Shown in pieces: positions 26,386-36,600 of a DNA stretch of 64,000 nt. How positions within the stretch are numbered: position 1 is the first letter of the stretch; every line of letters starts with the position of its first letter. A model generated the notes under the pieces. The model had not been told where the DNA came from. It searched no databases and worked only from the letters and a program-made list of their open reading frames with translations. The position numbers and the translations under genes were made by a program. This DNA is from Gammaproteobacteria bacterium (GTDB lineage Bacteria; Pseudomonadota; Gammaproteobacteria; Arenicellales; Poriferihabitantaceae), in assembly GCA_030432755.1 (NCBI GenBank), contig JAUILZ010000013.1, forward strand, positions 1 through 64,000. The letters run 5' to 3'.

Positions 26386-28155
26386 ATGTCACCAAAGGCC
26401 GAACCCCGTGATCCGCATTCCGGCGCCGCCGTCTACTTGCGGCTGCTTGGATACATGCGCCCCGACATCATGGTGCTTGTCGCGGGATTTGTCGGCTTCC
26501 TGATCTATGCCGCCTGCGATTCCGCGTTCGCGTGGTGGATGAAGGAACTGGTTGACAGCATCCAGGACGGAATATCCGACCGGCGATACGAACTGTCGGC
26601 GCTGATCATCGGCATCTTCCTGGCGCGTGGCGTCGGCGGCATCGTCGGCGGCTATTGCACCGAGTATGTCGCGCGCAAGGTGATCAATCGCCTGCGCGGG
26701 GAAATGTTCGATCACATCCTGCGCCTGCCCTGCACCTTCTACGAGCAGTATTCCTCGGGCAGCGTGCTCGCCAAGCTCATCTTCAACGTCGAGAACGTCG
26801 CCGCGGCCTCCACCAATGCGCTGCGCATCATCGTTCGCGGCGGCTTCACCGTCATCGGGCTGCTCGCCTTCATGTTCTACATCAACTGGAAGCTGTCGAG
26901 CCTGTTCATCATCATCACGCCGATCATGGCGCTCGTCATCGCCATGGTGACGCGCCGCTTCCGCCGCCTGAGCCAGCGCATCCAGCAGACCATGGGCAAC
27001 GTGAGCGAGCGCGCCGGGGATGTTCTCAAGGGCTACGAGGTGGTCAAGATCTTCGACGGCTACGGCCACGAAGAGGCCGCCTTCGACAAGGTGATCCACA
27101 ACGATCGCCGGCTGCGTCTCAAGCTCGTGCTGCTGAACGATGCCAGCACCACCCTGGTCCAGCTCCTGTTCGCCCTCGCCCTGTCAGCGCTCATCCTGAT
27201 CGCGATGCAGCCCGAGATCCTCTCCAGCATGTCTGCGGGGGAATTCGTCTCCTTCGTCACCGCCGCCGGGTTCATCTCCCGACCCATTCTCCAGCTCACC
27301 CAGGTCAACGCGATCATCCAGCAGGGGGTGGCCGCGGCGGACAGCATCTTCACGGTGCTCGACCTGCCGCGTGAAAAGGATCTCGGCACCCGCATGCTGG
27401 AAGACTGCCAGGGCGAGATCACCTTCCAGGACGTCCGATTCCGTTACGGTGACGCGTCGAAACAGGATCGCCAGTGGATCATCGACGGGGTGAATTTCCA
27501 TATTCCGGCGGGCAGCACCTGCGCCCTGGTGGGCCGCTCGGGCAGCGGCAAGACCACCCTCGCCCGCCTGGTGGCGCGCTTCCACGAACCGGAACGGGGC
27601 GCGGTGCTGGTGGACGGCGTTCCGCTACCGGAACTGCGCATCGAGAGCCTGCGGCAGAACATCGCGCTGGTGAACCAGAACATTTCGCTTTTCAACGCAT
27701 CCATCGCCGAGAACATCGCCTACGGTGCGATGCGCGATGCGCCACGGGAGGAGATCATCGCCGCCGCGGAGCATGCCCAGGTGATGGAGTTCGCGCGCGA
27801 GCTACCCCAGGGACTCGACACGCAAATTGGAGAGGCCGGCATCACGCTTTCCGGGGGACAACGCCAGCGCATCGCCATCGCGCGCGCGTTCCTCAAGAAC
27901 GCCCCGATTCTCATTCTCGACGAGGCGACCTCGGCGCTCGACAACCATTCCGAGCGCCTGATCCAGAAAGCTCTCGAGGATCTCATGGCCAACCGCACCA
28001 GCCTGATCATTGCCCATCGCCTGAGCACCGTCGAGGGTGCGGACCGGATCGTGGTCCTCGACCAGGGACGCATAATCGAGTCGGGCACCCACGAGGAACT
28101 CCTCGCCCTGGGCGGCCATTACACTGCCATGTACGAGCAATCCGACGCAGAGTAA
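26386..28155 (+). CDS. msbA: Lipid A export ABC transporter MsbA
   Basis: The ATG at 26386 gives a 589-aa half-transporter that flips lipid A-core across the inner membrane. Six transmembrane helices occupy residues 20-310. The nucleotide-binding domain has Walker A GRSGSGKTTLARLVARF near 380, signature LSGGQRQRIAIARAFL near 480, Walker B APILILDEATSALD near 503 and the switch His in IIAHRLSTVEGADRI. The open frame extends upstream to 26170, but that part has no family similarity and overlaps the divergent lpxL start. It ends 6 bases from the convergent DUF2288 gene. Confidence 0.93.
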   Translation: MSPKAEPRDPHSGAAVYLRLLGYMRPDIMVLVAGFVGFLIYAACDSAFAWWMKELVDSIQDGISDRRYELSALIIGIFLARGVGGIVGGYCTEYVARKVINRLRGEMFDHILRLPCTFYEQYSSGSVLAKLIFNVENVAAASTNALRIIVRGGFTVIGLLAFMFYINWKLSSLFIIITPIMALVIAMVTRRFRRLSQRIQQTMGNVSERAGDVLKGYEVVKIFDGYGHEEAAFDKVIHNDRRLRLKLVLLNDASTTLVQLLFALALSALILIAMQPEILSSMSAGEFVSFVTAAGFISRPILQLTQVNAIIQQGVAAADSIFTVLDLPREKDLGTRMLEDCQGEITFQDVRFRYGDASKQDRQWIIDGVNFHIPAGSTCALVGRSGSGKTTLARLVARFHEPERGAVLVDGVPLPELRIESLRQNIALVNQNISLFNASIAENIAYGAMRDAPREEIIAAAEHAQVMEFARELPQGLDTQIGEAGITLSGGQRQRIAIARAFLKNAPILILDEATSALDNHSERLIQKALEDLMANRTSLIIAHRLSTVEGADRIVVLDQGRIIESGTHEELLALGGHYTAMYEQSDAE

Positions 28156-28161
28156 GAAGCG

Positions 28162-28461
28162 TCAGTCGAGCCGCTGCACCAACACCCAGGGAGCGACCAC
28201 CACGGCCTGAAACGACGCCCCGTCGGCATGCCAGCTGGCCGCGTCGCTCATCTCCGGCCGGCTCAGCGCACCGCGCCCGGTCAGTTCGCCGATCCACGCT
28301 GAATCGTCCCGGGCCATGCCCGCGGCCACCGCCACGATGTCCTCTTCGGACGCCACCTCGAGCAGCACCCCGCGGGCGAAATGACGCTCGAGTTCGGGCC
28401 ACTGAATTTGCCCGACTTCGCCTCGCAGGCGCTCCTCGAGTGACGGCTCCGCGTCGCTCAT
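28162..28461 (-). CDS. DUF2288 family protein
   Basis: A 99-aa soluble protein with the DUF2288 pattern: LEERLRGEVGQIQWPELERHFARGVLLEVASEEDIVAVAAGMARDDS and a C-terminal VVVAPWVLVQ. The ATG at 28461 gives the family length; the longer open frame upstream overlaps the divergent small ORF and is not supported. The function of the family is unknown. It converges on msbA with a 6-base gap, so it is likely independent of it. Confidence 0.85.
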   Translation of the reverse strand: MSDAEPSLEERLRGEVGQIQWPELERHFARGVLLEVASEEDIVAVAAGMARDDSAWIGELTGRGALSRPEMSDAASWHADGASFQAVVVAPWVLVQRLD

Positions 28462-28551
28462 GCTGACGATGCGGTCGGGGGTGCGGCTGGAATGGACACG
28501 GGGATGGCGTACAATCGCCCTCCCCGCCGCGGCGGATTTCCGCGGTATTGC

Positions 28552-28713
28552 ATGATGAAAAAGTTTCTCAAGTTCGTTGCCATCCTGGGTGTGCTCGCTG
28601 CCGCCGGCGCAGGGGCGATACCCTATTTTACCAGTGGCATGGTGGCGTCCGCCGCCCGGTTTTTCGCCGCCATCCAGCCCGGTGATCTGGATGGCGCCAA
28701 CCGGCAACAGTAA
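28552..28713 (+). CDS. Short secreted or membrane peptide (possibly truncated)
   Basis: A 53-codon ORF starting MMKKFLKFVAILGVL, a lysine-rich N-terminus with a hydrophobic signal-like segment, followed by AAGAGAIPYFTSGMVASAARFFAAIQPGDLDGA. The FFAAIQPGDLDGA part resembles the first helix of small secreted NTF2-like or DUF4864-type proteins, but the frame stops just afterwards. It may be a genuine micro-protein or the remnant of a longer gene. It stands 50 bases before the aminotransferase gene in the same direction. Confidence 0.45.
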   Translation: MMKKFLKFVAILGVLAAAGAGAIPYFTSGMVASAARFFAAIQPGDLDGANRQQ

Positions 28714-28762
28714 ACCTTTCCACAACCCGGCACATTCGCCAATCGCACGACCCCTTATTCCC

Positions 28763-30148
28763 ATGGCACAACCCGAAACCCGCTCCCTGCAATCCGACGA
28801 CAACCGCTTCCTTCATCCCTGGGAGGATATCGACAACATTGGCCAGCATCGCCGCACCGTGGTCACCGAGGGCGAAGGGGTCTACATCACCGATTCCGAG
28901 GGCAACCGCCTGCTGGACGGTCCCGCGGGCATGTGGTGCGTAAACATCGGCCATCGCCGCCAGGAGATGGCGGACGCGATCACCGACCAGATCATGCAAC
29001 TCACGTATGTCAGTCCCTGGAGCCTGACCAACGCCCCCGCGGCGCGGCTGGCGGAGAAGCTGGCGCAGCTCTCACCGGGCGACCTCAACCACGTGTTTTT
29101 CACCACCGGCGGTTCCACCGCGGTGGACTCGGCGCTGCGTTTCGCGATGTTCCGCAACAACGTGCTCGGCCGTCCGGAAAAGAAGCACGTCATCGCGCGC
29201 AACAAGGGCTATCACGGCAGCACCTACCTGTCCGCCTCCGCCTCCGGCAAGGCGCGGGACAAGTCGTTTCTCGATTTCAAGACCGATTCCTTTCACCATA
29301 TCTCCGACCCCAACCTGTTTGACAAACCCGCGGAGTTGAGTGACCAGGACTGGTGCGCGCGCAAGGTTGCGGAGCTCGAGGACAAGATCCGCGAGGTGGG
29401 ACCGGATCGCGTTGCCGCCTTCATCGCCGAGCCGATCCTGGCGTCCGGCGGCGTCATCCTTGCTCCCGACGGCTACCATGCCGCCTGCCTCGAGGTGTGC
29501 CGGCGTTATGACATCCTCTACATCTCAGACGAGGTCGTCACCGCATTCGGCCGACTCGGCCATTTCTTCGCCTCGGAGGAAGTCTTTGGCATCCAGCCCG
29601 ATATCATCACCTGCGCCAAGGGGATCACCTCGGGCTACGTGCCGCTCGGCGCTTTCCTCGTCTCGGACCGCCTGATCCGGGAGATCCAGGAAGTCGAAAG
29701 TGGCGCCTATTTCTCCAACGGCTTCACCTACTCCGGTCATCCCGTGGCCTGCGCCGCCGCGCTCAAGAACATCGAGATCATGGAGGACGAGGGCATCCTC
29801 GAGCACGTGCGCGAAATCGCGCCGTATTTCCAGCGGCAACTCCGCACCCTGAACGAATTGCCGGTGGTAGCTGACGTCCGTGGCGTCGGCCTCATGGCCT
29901 GCGTCGAATGCGATATCAACCGGGGGCGCGAACAACGTCTCAAGCTCGACTACGAGATCGGTAACCGGATCGACAAGCATTGCCAGAAACTGGGCCTGCT
30001 GGTGCGTCCAATCATCAACATGTGCGTGATGTCACCGCCGCTGATCATCTCCCGCGCGCAGATCGATGAAATGGTGAACAAGCTCCGCCAGGGCATCGAA
30101 CTCGCCATGGCGGACGTCGAGCGCGACGGTCTCTGGGAGAGCGACTGA
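28763..30148 (+). CDS. Class III (omega) aminotransferase, PLP-dependent
   Basis: A 461-aa aminotransferase; the ATG at 28763 gives MAQPETRSLQSDDNRFLHPW. Features are YITDSEGNRLLDGPAGMWCVNIGHRR, FFTTGGSTAVDSALRFAMF (phosphate loop), YHGSTYLSAS, EPILASGGVILAPDGY, ISDEVVTAFGRLGHFFA (PLP Asp) and TCAKGITSGYVPLGA with the Schiff-base Lys. The family handles omega-amino acids, diamines (putrescine-pyruvate type, SpuC) or beta-alanine. In a window with a putrescine-type ABC transporter a diamine substrate is attractive, but the genes are 16 kb apart and the substrate is inference. Confidence 0.91.
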   Translation: MAQPETRSLQSDDNRFLHPWEDIDNIGQHRRTVVTEGEGVYITDSEGNRLLDGPAGMWCVNIGHRRQEMADAITDQIMQLTYVSPWSLTNAPAARLAEKLAQLSPGDLNHVFFTTGGSTAVDSALRFAMFRNNVLGRPEKKHVIARNKGYHGSTYLSASASGKARDKSFLDFKTDSFHHISDPNLFDKPAELSDQDWCARKVAELEDKIREVGPDRVAAFIAEPILASGGVILAPDGYHAACLEVCRRYDILYISDEVVTAFGRLGHFFASEEVFGIQPDIITCAKGITSGYVPLGAFLVSDRLIREIQEVESGAYFSNGFTYSGHPVACAAALKNIEIMEDEGILEHVREIAPYFQRQLRTLNELPVVADVRGVGLMACVECDINRGREQRLKLDYEIGNRIDKHCQKLGLLVRPIINMCVMSPPLIISRAQIDEMVNKLRQGIELAMADVERDGLWESD

Positions 30149-30165
30149 CCAACGGCGAACCCGGC

Positions 30166-31305
30166 GTGGTCTTACCTGTTGGCGGCCGCTTCGCCCGCTG
30201 GCTGGTCTGCCTCGGCTGCGCCCTCCTGCCCGTCGCGGCGGGCGCCTGCCCGCGAACGCCGGAGTCCGCCCTCGTGGACGCTGTGCTCAACCTCGACTCG
30301 GCGCCCTTCGCCGCGGCCAAACCGATGGACGAAGTGGATTTCCGGATTCCTTCGTTCGCCTTCTACCGTGCTCTTGCGACCTGGTATCGGGGTTATCAGA
30401 AATCTGATAAATCGCTAAAAAACAATGGAATAAAAGGTTTACGTCAAGCGATTTCCAATATGGAATCCGACGTCGGTGAAGATTCCATGGAAGGCCTGCT
30501 GGCGATCGGTCTCGCCCGGGGCATACTGGCAAGGACCCTGCTCGAGGGCGAGGACTACTTCTCCGGTTACCGCAATGGTATGGAGGCCAGGGAGGACCTG
30601 CTCGCCTGGCTCGACCGGGCCCCCGCGTCCGCGCCCGGCCATGCGGATGCCGGACTGCTGGCCGGACTGTACGAGGTCTACACCCATGACCTGCAAAGCC
30701 GGTTTCACTGGCTGATCGGAACCATCGACTACCGCGGGGACCGCGAGCGCGGAATCCGGTTGCTGGAAGCCGCGGTAACGTCACGCGGCGCCTGGTCCAG
30801 CGAAGCGCTGCGCGCACTCCTCGGCGAGGTATCGTGGCGGCTACCGGACTTCTGCCGCTACCGGGAAATCGCCGAATCGGAAGCCCGCCGCCTGCCACGC
30901 AATCGCGACCTCGCGGTGCTGTCCGTTGGCCTGCTGATGCGCTGCGGCTATCCCCTGCGTGCCGGGGCTCTCGTGAACTGGTACGTCGATAATGACGCCA
31001 GCCCCGAGATCCGGGCTCCGCTCATGCGCGCAGAACTGCGAATCCGGGCGAATACCGGTGACGTGGCGTGGCTGGAACAAAATGCCCCCACGGAGGCCAA
31101 CCCCCATCACCTGCTCGCCCTCGCCAATGCACTGGACGTTGCCGGGCGGCGTGAAGAGGCCCTTGCGACCTATGCCCGATTACTCGACCTGCAGGGCGCC
31201 GAACCCGTATTTGCCACGGTATCACGCGTGCGCCTGGATTATCCCTATGCCCCACCAGCGCAGGTAACGGCGGAGCAATTCAGTCCGCCATCCTGTGACG
31301 GTTGA
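30166..31305 (+). CDS. Secreted protein of unknown function with TPR-like helices
   Basis: A 379-aa protein read from a GTG at 30166. It has a cleavable signal (ARWLVCLGCALLPVAAGAC, with a Cys near the cleavage region). The rest is helical with repeated Ala/Leu-rich segments such as LLAIGLARGILARTLLEGEDYFSGYRNG and LLALANALDVAGRREEALATYARLLDLQGAEP, the last being tetratricopeptide-like. I recognise no named family. It follows the aminotransferase by 17 bases and precedes the pilin cluster by 82. A patch at 30391-30465 is clearly richer in A and T than its neighbours and encodes a Lys/Asn-rich loop. Confidence 0.7.
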   Translation: MVLPVGGRFARWLVCLGCALLPVAAGACPRTPESALVDAVLNLDSAPFAAAKPMDEVDFRIPSFAFYRALATWYRGYQKSDKSLKNNGIKGLRQAISNMESDVGEDSMEGLLAIGLARGILARTLLEGEDYFSGYRNGMEAREDLLAWLDRAPASAPGHADAGLLAGLYEVYTHDLQSRFHWLIGTIDYRGDRERGIRLLEAAVTSRGAWSSEALRALLGEVSWRLPDFCRYREIAESEARRLPRNRDLAVLSVGLLMRCGYPLRAGALVNWYVDNDASPEIRAPLMRAELRIRANTGDVAWLEQNAPTEANPHHLLALANALDVAGRREEALATYARLLDLQGAEPVFATVSRVRLDYPYAPPAQVTAEQFSPPSCDG

Positions 31306-31338
31306 TTCCGGCGCGATTTTTGCAGTAAGGTAAAAGAG

Positions 31339-31356
31339 GCCGCGAAGGAACGCGGC
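31339..31356 (+). other. Short hairpin ahead of pilV
   Basis: GCCGCG (31339-31344) pairs with CGCGGC (31351-31356) around AAGGAA, in the 82-base gap before pilV. It could be the end of the preceding gene's transcript or a leader structure. No T-run follows. Confidence 0.35.
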
Positions 31357-31387
31357 GCAAGTTGATCCTGAATACAGGGAGGTATTC

Positions 31388-31894
31388 ATGTTCGAAACCC
31401 CGTTCGACCGGCTTCCGTGCCGGCGCGCAACATGTCGCGCCGCCGGAATTCCTCGCAATCACCCCGGGCCATCGCACACCGCTGCGGGCTTCCTTCTGGT
31501 GGAGGCGATGGTCTCCATCCTTGTCATCGCCCTCGCTCTCGGCGGATTGCTGAGCACCCAGCGTGAGGGCATCCGACTCGCGAGTCACGGCGCCCTGACA
31601 ACCAGTGACACTGGCGTAACTGCCGATCTGCTGGTGCTTCTGCAACTCGGCCGGGAGTCACTGCCCGCGTTTCCTTTTACCGCCAGCCTGGCCACCGGCC
31701 CGGTAGCGGCCGAGGAGTCGATCGACGCCGGCCTGTCCGCATTGCGACACCGCCTCGAGAGTCTAGACCCCGGCGCGAGCTTCACCGTCGAGTGCCGCGA
31801 CGCACCCGCCAAGGCTTGCCTCGCCTGTCCCGTGGCGGCGACGGAAGCGGGTTCCGGCAACGGCCCGTCCTGCGGCGGGCCGGTTCTGCTATGA
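31388..31894 (+). CDS. pilV: Type IV pilus minor pilin PilV
   Basis: A 168-aa prepilin-like protein. The leader ends at Gly in TAAG, followed by the class III signal FLLVEAMVSILVIALALGGLL with the conserved Glu at mature position 5. The leader is unusually long (over 30 residues) and Arg/Pro-rich. The C-terminal globular part has four or more Cys (VECRDAPAKACLACPV). A strong AGGGAGGT ribosome site lies 4 to 5 bases before the ATG. Its stop overlaps the pilW start (ATGA), so the minor pilins are translationally coupled. Minor pilins prime assembly of the pilus in the periplasm. Confidence 0.87.
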   Translation: MFETPFDRLPCRRATCRAAGIPRNHPGPSHTAAGFLLVEAMVSILVIALALGGLLSTQREGIRLASHGALTTSDTGVTADLLVLLQLGRESLPAFPFTASLATGPVAAEESIDAGLSALRHRLESLDPGASFTVECRDAPAKACLACPVAATEAGSGNGPSCGGPVLL

Positions 31895-33162
31895 GCCGCC
31901 TCGCACTGCCCCGCCGGCACACCGGCCAGGCGCAACGTGGCGTCACCCTGGTGGAGATGCTCATCGGTCAACTGGTCGGGATCCTGGTCATCGGCGGCGT
32001 ATTGGGACTGATACCACCCGCCATCGGCATGTTTCACGGCGCTAACGCCGCATCCGTGCTACAGGAGAATGCACGCCTTGCCGCGGATACGCTGGAGCGA
32101 CTGATCCAGCCCGCCGGATACGCCGGCTGCCATGACGGCGCGTCCCATGCCGGCGCCATTCGGGTAGACGCGGCGGCAGTCTCGTCGAGGCTTGCGGGCT
32201 GGGCATTTCAGCGCTTCCGGCTGCGGGGATTCGGGGCCGGTGAAGCGGAGGCTGTCGCAGAACTGGTCGGCGCCTCGTGGGAGTCCGGACGCTACCAGCC
32301 CGCTGGCAGGCCGGTGGGTGACGTCCTCCTTCTGCAATCGACGCATGGCCCGGAATTCGACCTGGTCAGCCATGACGTTTCCGGGGAGACGCTGCGGATC
32401 GGCGGCGCATCAACTTCGGACATGGCTGCGGGCAGCATTCTACGGATCGCCGACTGCGATCATGCCGCCACGTTCCAGGTGGCAACGGAGACACCCCCGG
32501 TGTTCATTGGAGGCGGACAGGTACTGGAGATCGCCTATGGCGCTTCAGACAGCAACAATTGCACCGCGGTTCGTACAGATGACGGGGTGGCATCGGATTC
32601 GGGGCGGGTGATGCTGGGCGCCAACGGGATCGCACATTGCCGGGACGATGCGGGTCGCGCGCGATTCAGCGCCTATCGCTTCCCGGCGGGTAGTCGCGTC
32701 ATGGCGTTGCAGAGCACTCTCCTTTACCTTGGAGAACAACCGGATACCGGCACGCCGGCGCTTTATCGACTGGACATTGCCTCCACCGGACCTCGCCCCT
32801 ATACCGAGGCGTTGGTGGAAGGCGTCGAAAACCTGCGATTCCTCTATGGCATCGACGGGAACGACGATGGCAGTCCGGAACGCTGGATTGGCGCTGCAAC
32901 TGTCAACGCCGAAGGCATGGGATGGGAGAACGTGATCGCGGTGCGCGCGTGGGTGATGCTTCGGGTTCCGCGGCAACGCGGTCGAGGGATCCATAGTGAG
33001 CCGCTGATGTTCCCCGATGCGAATGGCAACCTGGTGAACTGCCGCGCGCAGGGCGCCGATCCGGATGCCTGCCCGATCGAGTCGACAGCGGGGGCCGACG
33101 ACCGCGGCATGCTGCGGGTGGTCGAACGCACCATCCGGCTGCGCAATGGAGGTGGCGCGTGA
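31891..33162 (+). CDS. pilW: Type IV pilus assembly protein PilW
   Basis: A 423-aa minor pilin starting at the ATG that overlaps the pilV stop. It has a short leader (MSRLALPRRHTGQAQRG), then VTLVEMLIGQLVGILVIGGVLGLI with the mature Glu5. The globular part contains NARLAADTLERLIQPAGYAGCHDG, typical of PilW, which then has a large extracytoplasmic domain ending with VVERTIRLRN. The start of pilX overlaps its stop codon. The family assignment follows from signature, length and gene order (pilV-W-X-Y1-E). Confidence 0.87.
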   Translation: MSRLALPRRHTGQAQRGVTLVEMLIGQLVGILVIGGVLGLIPPAIGMFHGANAASVLQENARLAADTLERLIQPAGYAGCHDGASHAGAIRVDAAAVSSRLAGWAFQRFRLRGFGAGEAEAVAELVGASWESGRYQPAGRPVGDVLLLQSTHGPEFDLVSHDVSGETLRIGGASTSDMAAGSILRIADCDHAATFQVATETPPVFIGGGQVLEIAYGASDSNNCTAVRTDDGVASDSGRVMLGANGIAHCRDDAGRARFSAYRFPAGSRVMALQSTLLYLGEQPDTGTPALYRLDIASTGPRPYTEALVEGVENLRFLYGIDGNDDGSPERWIGAATVNAEGMGWENVIAVRAWVMLRVPRQRGRGIHSEPLMFPDANGNLVNCRAQGADPDACPIESTAGADDRGMLRVVERTIRLRNGGGA

Positions 33163-33641
33163 AGCCCGCGCCCATGCGCTCGCAATCGGGCCATGTCCTG
33201 ACGACGTCACTGATCATCCTGGTGGTGCTCGCCCTGCTGGGCGCGCACCTGTTCACCGGGGGATGGCTGGAGTCACGCATGGCCGGTTCCTGGCGCAAGG
33301 ACGTCCGCGCCCGCCAGCTGCTCGACCTGGCGCTCGATCACGTCGATTCGCGGATTCTGCCAACGATCGACCGACGGGATCCCGGGCCGTGGCGCATCGA
33401 AATCGATCCGGGGTCGATTACCGCCGGGTTCGGAGTCACCGATGATGCCCCCGCGTTGCGGGTACAAATCCAGCGCCTGAACTGGCAGGGAGCCAGTGTC
33501 GTGGGGCTCGGCACGGGAGCCGTCATGGAATCCTTGCGGCCGTCCCGCTACCGGATCGAGATCATGGCGGCCAATCGCTACGCACCCGGTCCCCACGGCG
33601 TACTCGCCATCGCCGGCATGACCCCGGGGGTAGCGCCATGA
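33159..33641 (+). CDS. pilX: Type IV pilus assembly protein PilX-like
   Basis: A 160-aa protein from a GTG at 33159 overlapping the pilW stop (GTGA). The N-terminus SGHVLTTSLIILVVLALLGAHLF is a pilin-like hydrophobic helix, preceded by a positively charged stretch. Then comes ESRMAGSWRKDVRARQLLDLALDHVDS, matching PilX (loss-of-repulsion helix before the globular head). There is no Glu5, which is usual in PilX proteins. Its stop overlaps the pilY1 ATG. Position between pilW and pilY1 supports the call. Confidence 0.8.
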   Translation: MKPAPMRSQSGHVLTTSLIILVVLALLGAHLFTGGWLESRMAGSWRKDVRARQLLDLALDHVDSRILPTIDRRDPGPWRIEIDPGSITAGFGVTDDAPALRVQIQRLNWQGASVVGLGTGAVMESLRPSRYRIEIMAANRYAPGPHGVLAIAGMTPGVAP

Positions 33642-36600
33642 AACTACCCTGCATCGGCAAGTCCTGCCTGGTTTCCGCCGGAATGGCTGTTTACCTGGTC
33701 ATGGGAAGCGTCGCATTCGGCGAGCGGATGGATGCGCGTCTGCCCTCGGCCGTGCTGGTCGATCCGCTGGTCATCCTGTTTGTCGACAATTCACCGGGAG
33801 GAGCGGCGATTCGACCCGAATCCGGTTATCGCCCCTCGATGCAACATGCCGGCTGGGTGTTTCCCCGGATCGAGCCGGAGAACGGGGTTACCGTGCTCGA
33901 TGGCGCGTACCTCGACATCGATACGCTTGATCCCGGGGACTGCCCCGCAGGATATACCCGTGGCATTAGGAACACGCAAACGCGCTGCCTGCGACTGCCT
34001 TCCGCGGATAACGGTGAGCGGATTTATGACCAACGCTACCTCGGGCACCTGTTCGACCAGCATGGAGATGGCGCCGACCTCACCGGCGCGGATGTCGATG
34101 GACAGCCGATCATTCCCCGGCAGACCTTGTTCCAGGTCCTGAGAAACGTGGCGCACCGGCTTGTTGACATGATCGAATCCCGCCAGATCTGTATCGCGGC
34201 ACTAGATGCATCCGGACGTTTTCAACTTCAGGCACCTTGCGGCGCTTCGACGGATGCACTGCACCGGGCGATCGACGGGATAGCGTTGCAACCTGACGGC
34301 GGTTCGCCTGTAGCCAACGCCTACCATGATGCCACTACCTGGCTGCGCGGCATGGCGGATGGCGAAGGGATACCAGCGCAATCTCCCATTGCCTATCGCT
34401 GCCAGGGCGCCGCATTCGTTCTCCTGTCGGACGGGCATGCCGCGAACGACGAAGCCGCTGGACAGGAAGATGTTGATCCTGGTAACGGCACCTGGCCTCC
34501 CACGGATCATGCGCTACCCGACTGGGACGGGTTGAGCCCTTATACGACTTCGGCGGACTATGCCGGACACAACCTGCCACCCGGTAGCGACGGCTTCGGC
34601 GGCGATCCCGCGGTTTCGGGTAGCCACCTGTACATCGACGACATCGCCGCGTTCGGCCGCGAGATCGATCTTCAAGCCGGCAGCGAAACCGATTACGCGG
34701 GACAGGACTTCGGCACCTCGGTGTCAGGAAACAATGAAGATTTCGCCCACCAGTATCTGCTGGGATACATGGTCTCGCCCAACGGGTATGGAGCGGTCAT
34801 GGATGATGCCGCGCGAGCAGCGGGTGGACTGCATGTCTCTTTTTCCGGGCTGGATCGACTGGCGAGACACCTCAATGCGGGGACGAAACGCCACCGTGCC
34901 GGATTGGCATCCCTGGCAAGGCCTGCCTCCCTGCCAATGACGGATGGAGGCATGCTGGTCTTTCGTCCAGCCTATGACCCGGTCACCTGGACCGGTGCGC
35001 TCGACGCGTTCAGCGTAGCGGCGGTGACCCTGGCCGCAGACGCACTCCCTCTGTCGCCAGCCTGGCGTGCGGAAGACGGTATCCCGGGCCATGCGCAACG
35101 CAACCTGTTTACCGCGCGTGAACCAGATCCTGCCGCGACGGAACCGGATGTCATGACAGGTATTGCGTTGCAATGGGACCAGCTGTCCACGCAGCAGCAA
35201 TCGGCACTCGACGATGATCCCGCCCTGCTTCACTGGATCCGGGGTGACCCGGATTCCGGTGTTTCCATGGGTGGCCGCTACCGCGACCGGGCCGCACGCC
35301 TTGGTCCGATCCTCCGCGCCGGCCCCGTGGTGATGACCACAGATCCGCCGGGTCGATACCCCGATGCCGACTTCCTGGCCTACCGCGAATCCCGCCGGCT
35401 GCAGAACCATGACCCGGTCCTGTTCGTGCCGAGCGCTGATGGCCTGCTGCATGCCATCGCCGTGGATCCAGAACGGGGCGATGAACTTTGGGCCTGGCTT
35501 CCGTCGACGTTATTGCCACGACTTGCCGAATACGCCACACCACCGCTTCAAAGGGACGTGCTGATGGACGGACCGCTGGTGCTGGAGGATGCGCGTATCG
35601 GCGATGCAATGGAGGGTAGCCCGTGGCGTACGCTGCTGGTCGGGAGCCTCGGCAATGGAGGCGCCGGGGTGTACGCGCTCGACGTCACCGATGCGGGATC
35701 GGTCGGTGATCAGACCGGCGCGGTTGATCGGCTGCTCTGGGAGATCAACACGCGGTTTCCACTCTTGTCCGATGGCGGCCCGGCGTATCCCCACCTTGGC
35801 AGGACATTGGGCAGGATACCCGTTATTCGCGTACGCGGCGCCAATGGAGAAGATATCTGGCTCGCCGCGATTCCGAACGGCCTCGGCAGCCGGGATGGCG
35901 CCACCGTGCTGTATCTCGTGAATCTTCGCGACGGCACACGCCACCAGGAGATCGTCCTTGCTAGGGATACCGGCGGAGGGCTGCACGCGGTTACCCCGGT
36001 AGACATCGACGGAGACAGCTTCGCCGACCGGCTGTACGCGGGGGACGATCACGGCAGGATCTGGCGACTCGACCGGGAAGCCGGGTCCACCCGCTTCCAG
36101 CCCCGGTTTCGCGAAGGCAATGACGCAATCCCGTTCTTCCGCGCCGGCAACCTTGCCGGCGGAGAGGAAAGACCACTACCCATCGGGCATGGCTTCGCCC
36201 TGGCTACCCTGCCCGGCCGTGCCGTTTCGCAAAGCGTGGTACTCCTGTTTGGCACCATGGCGGAGCCACCACTGGTCAATCACCTCTACGCGATCCGGGA
36301 TGACAACGGACAACATCCGGTGGAGGAAGGAGACCTTGCCGAGCGGTTCCTGATTGACGAATTGATCGCTGGCAGGGCGGTCCGCACCGTGGAAGGCCCC
36401 TCCTTCCACTACGGACGGTCGGCTACCACGGGAACGGCGCCCGGTTGGCGAATGGCGCTTCCTGATCCGGGGGAATTCTCCGCAGCGGCTCCGGCGTCGT
36501 TCCACCAGAGGGTGCTGTTCACAACGCGCGCCTTTCATCTGGAAGAGAACGCGGATCCCTGCACCGAATCCCCGACCGGATGGCGGCTCGAACTCGACGC

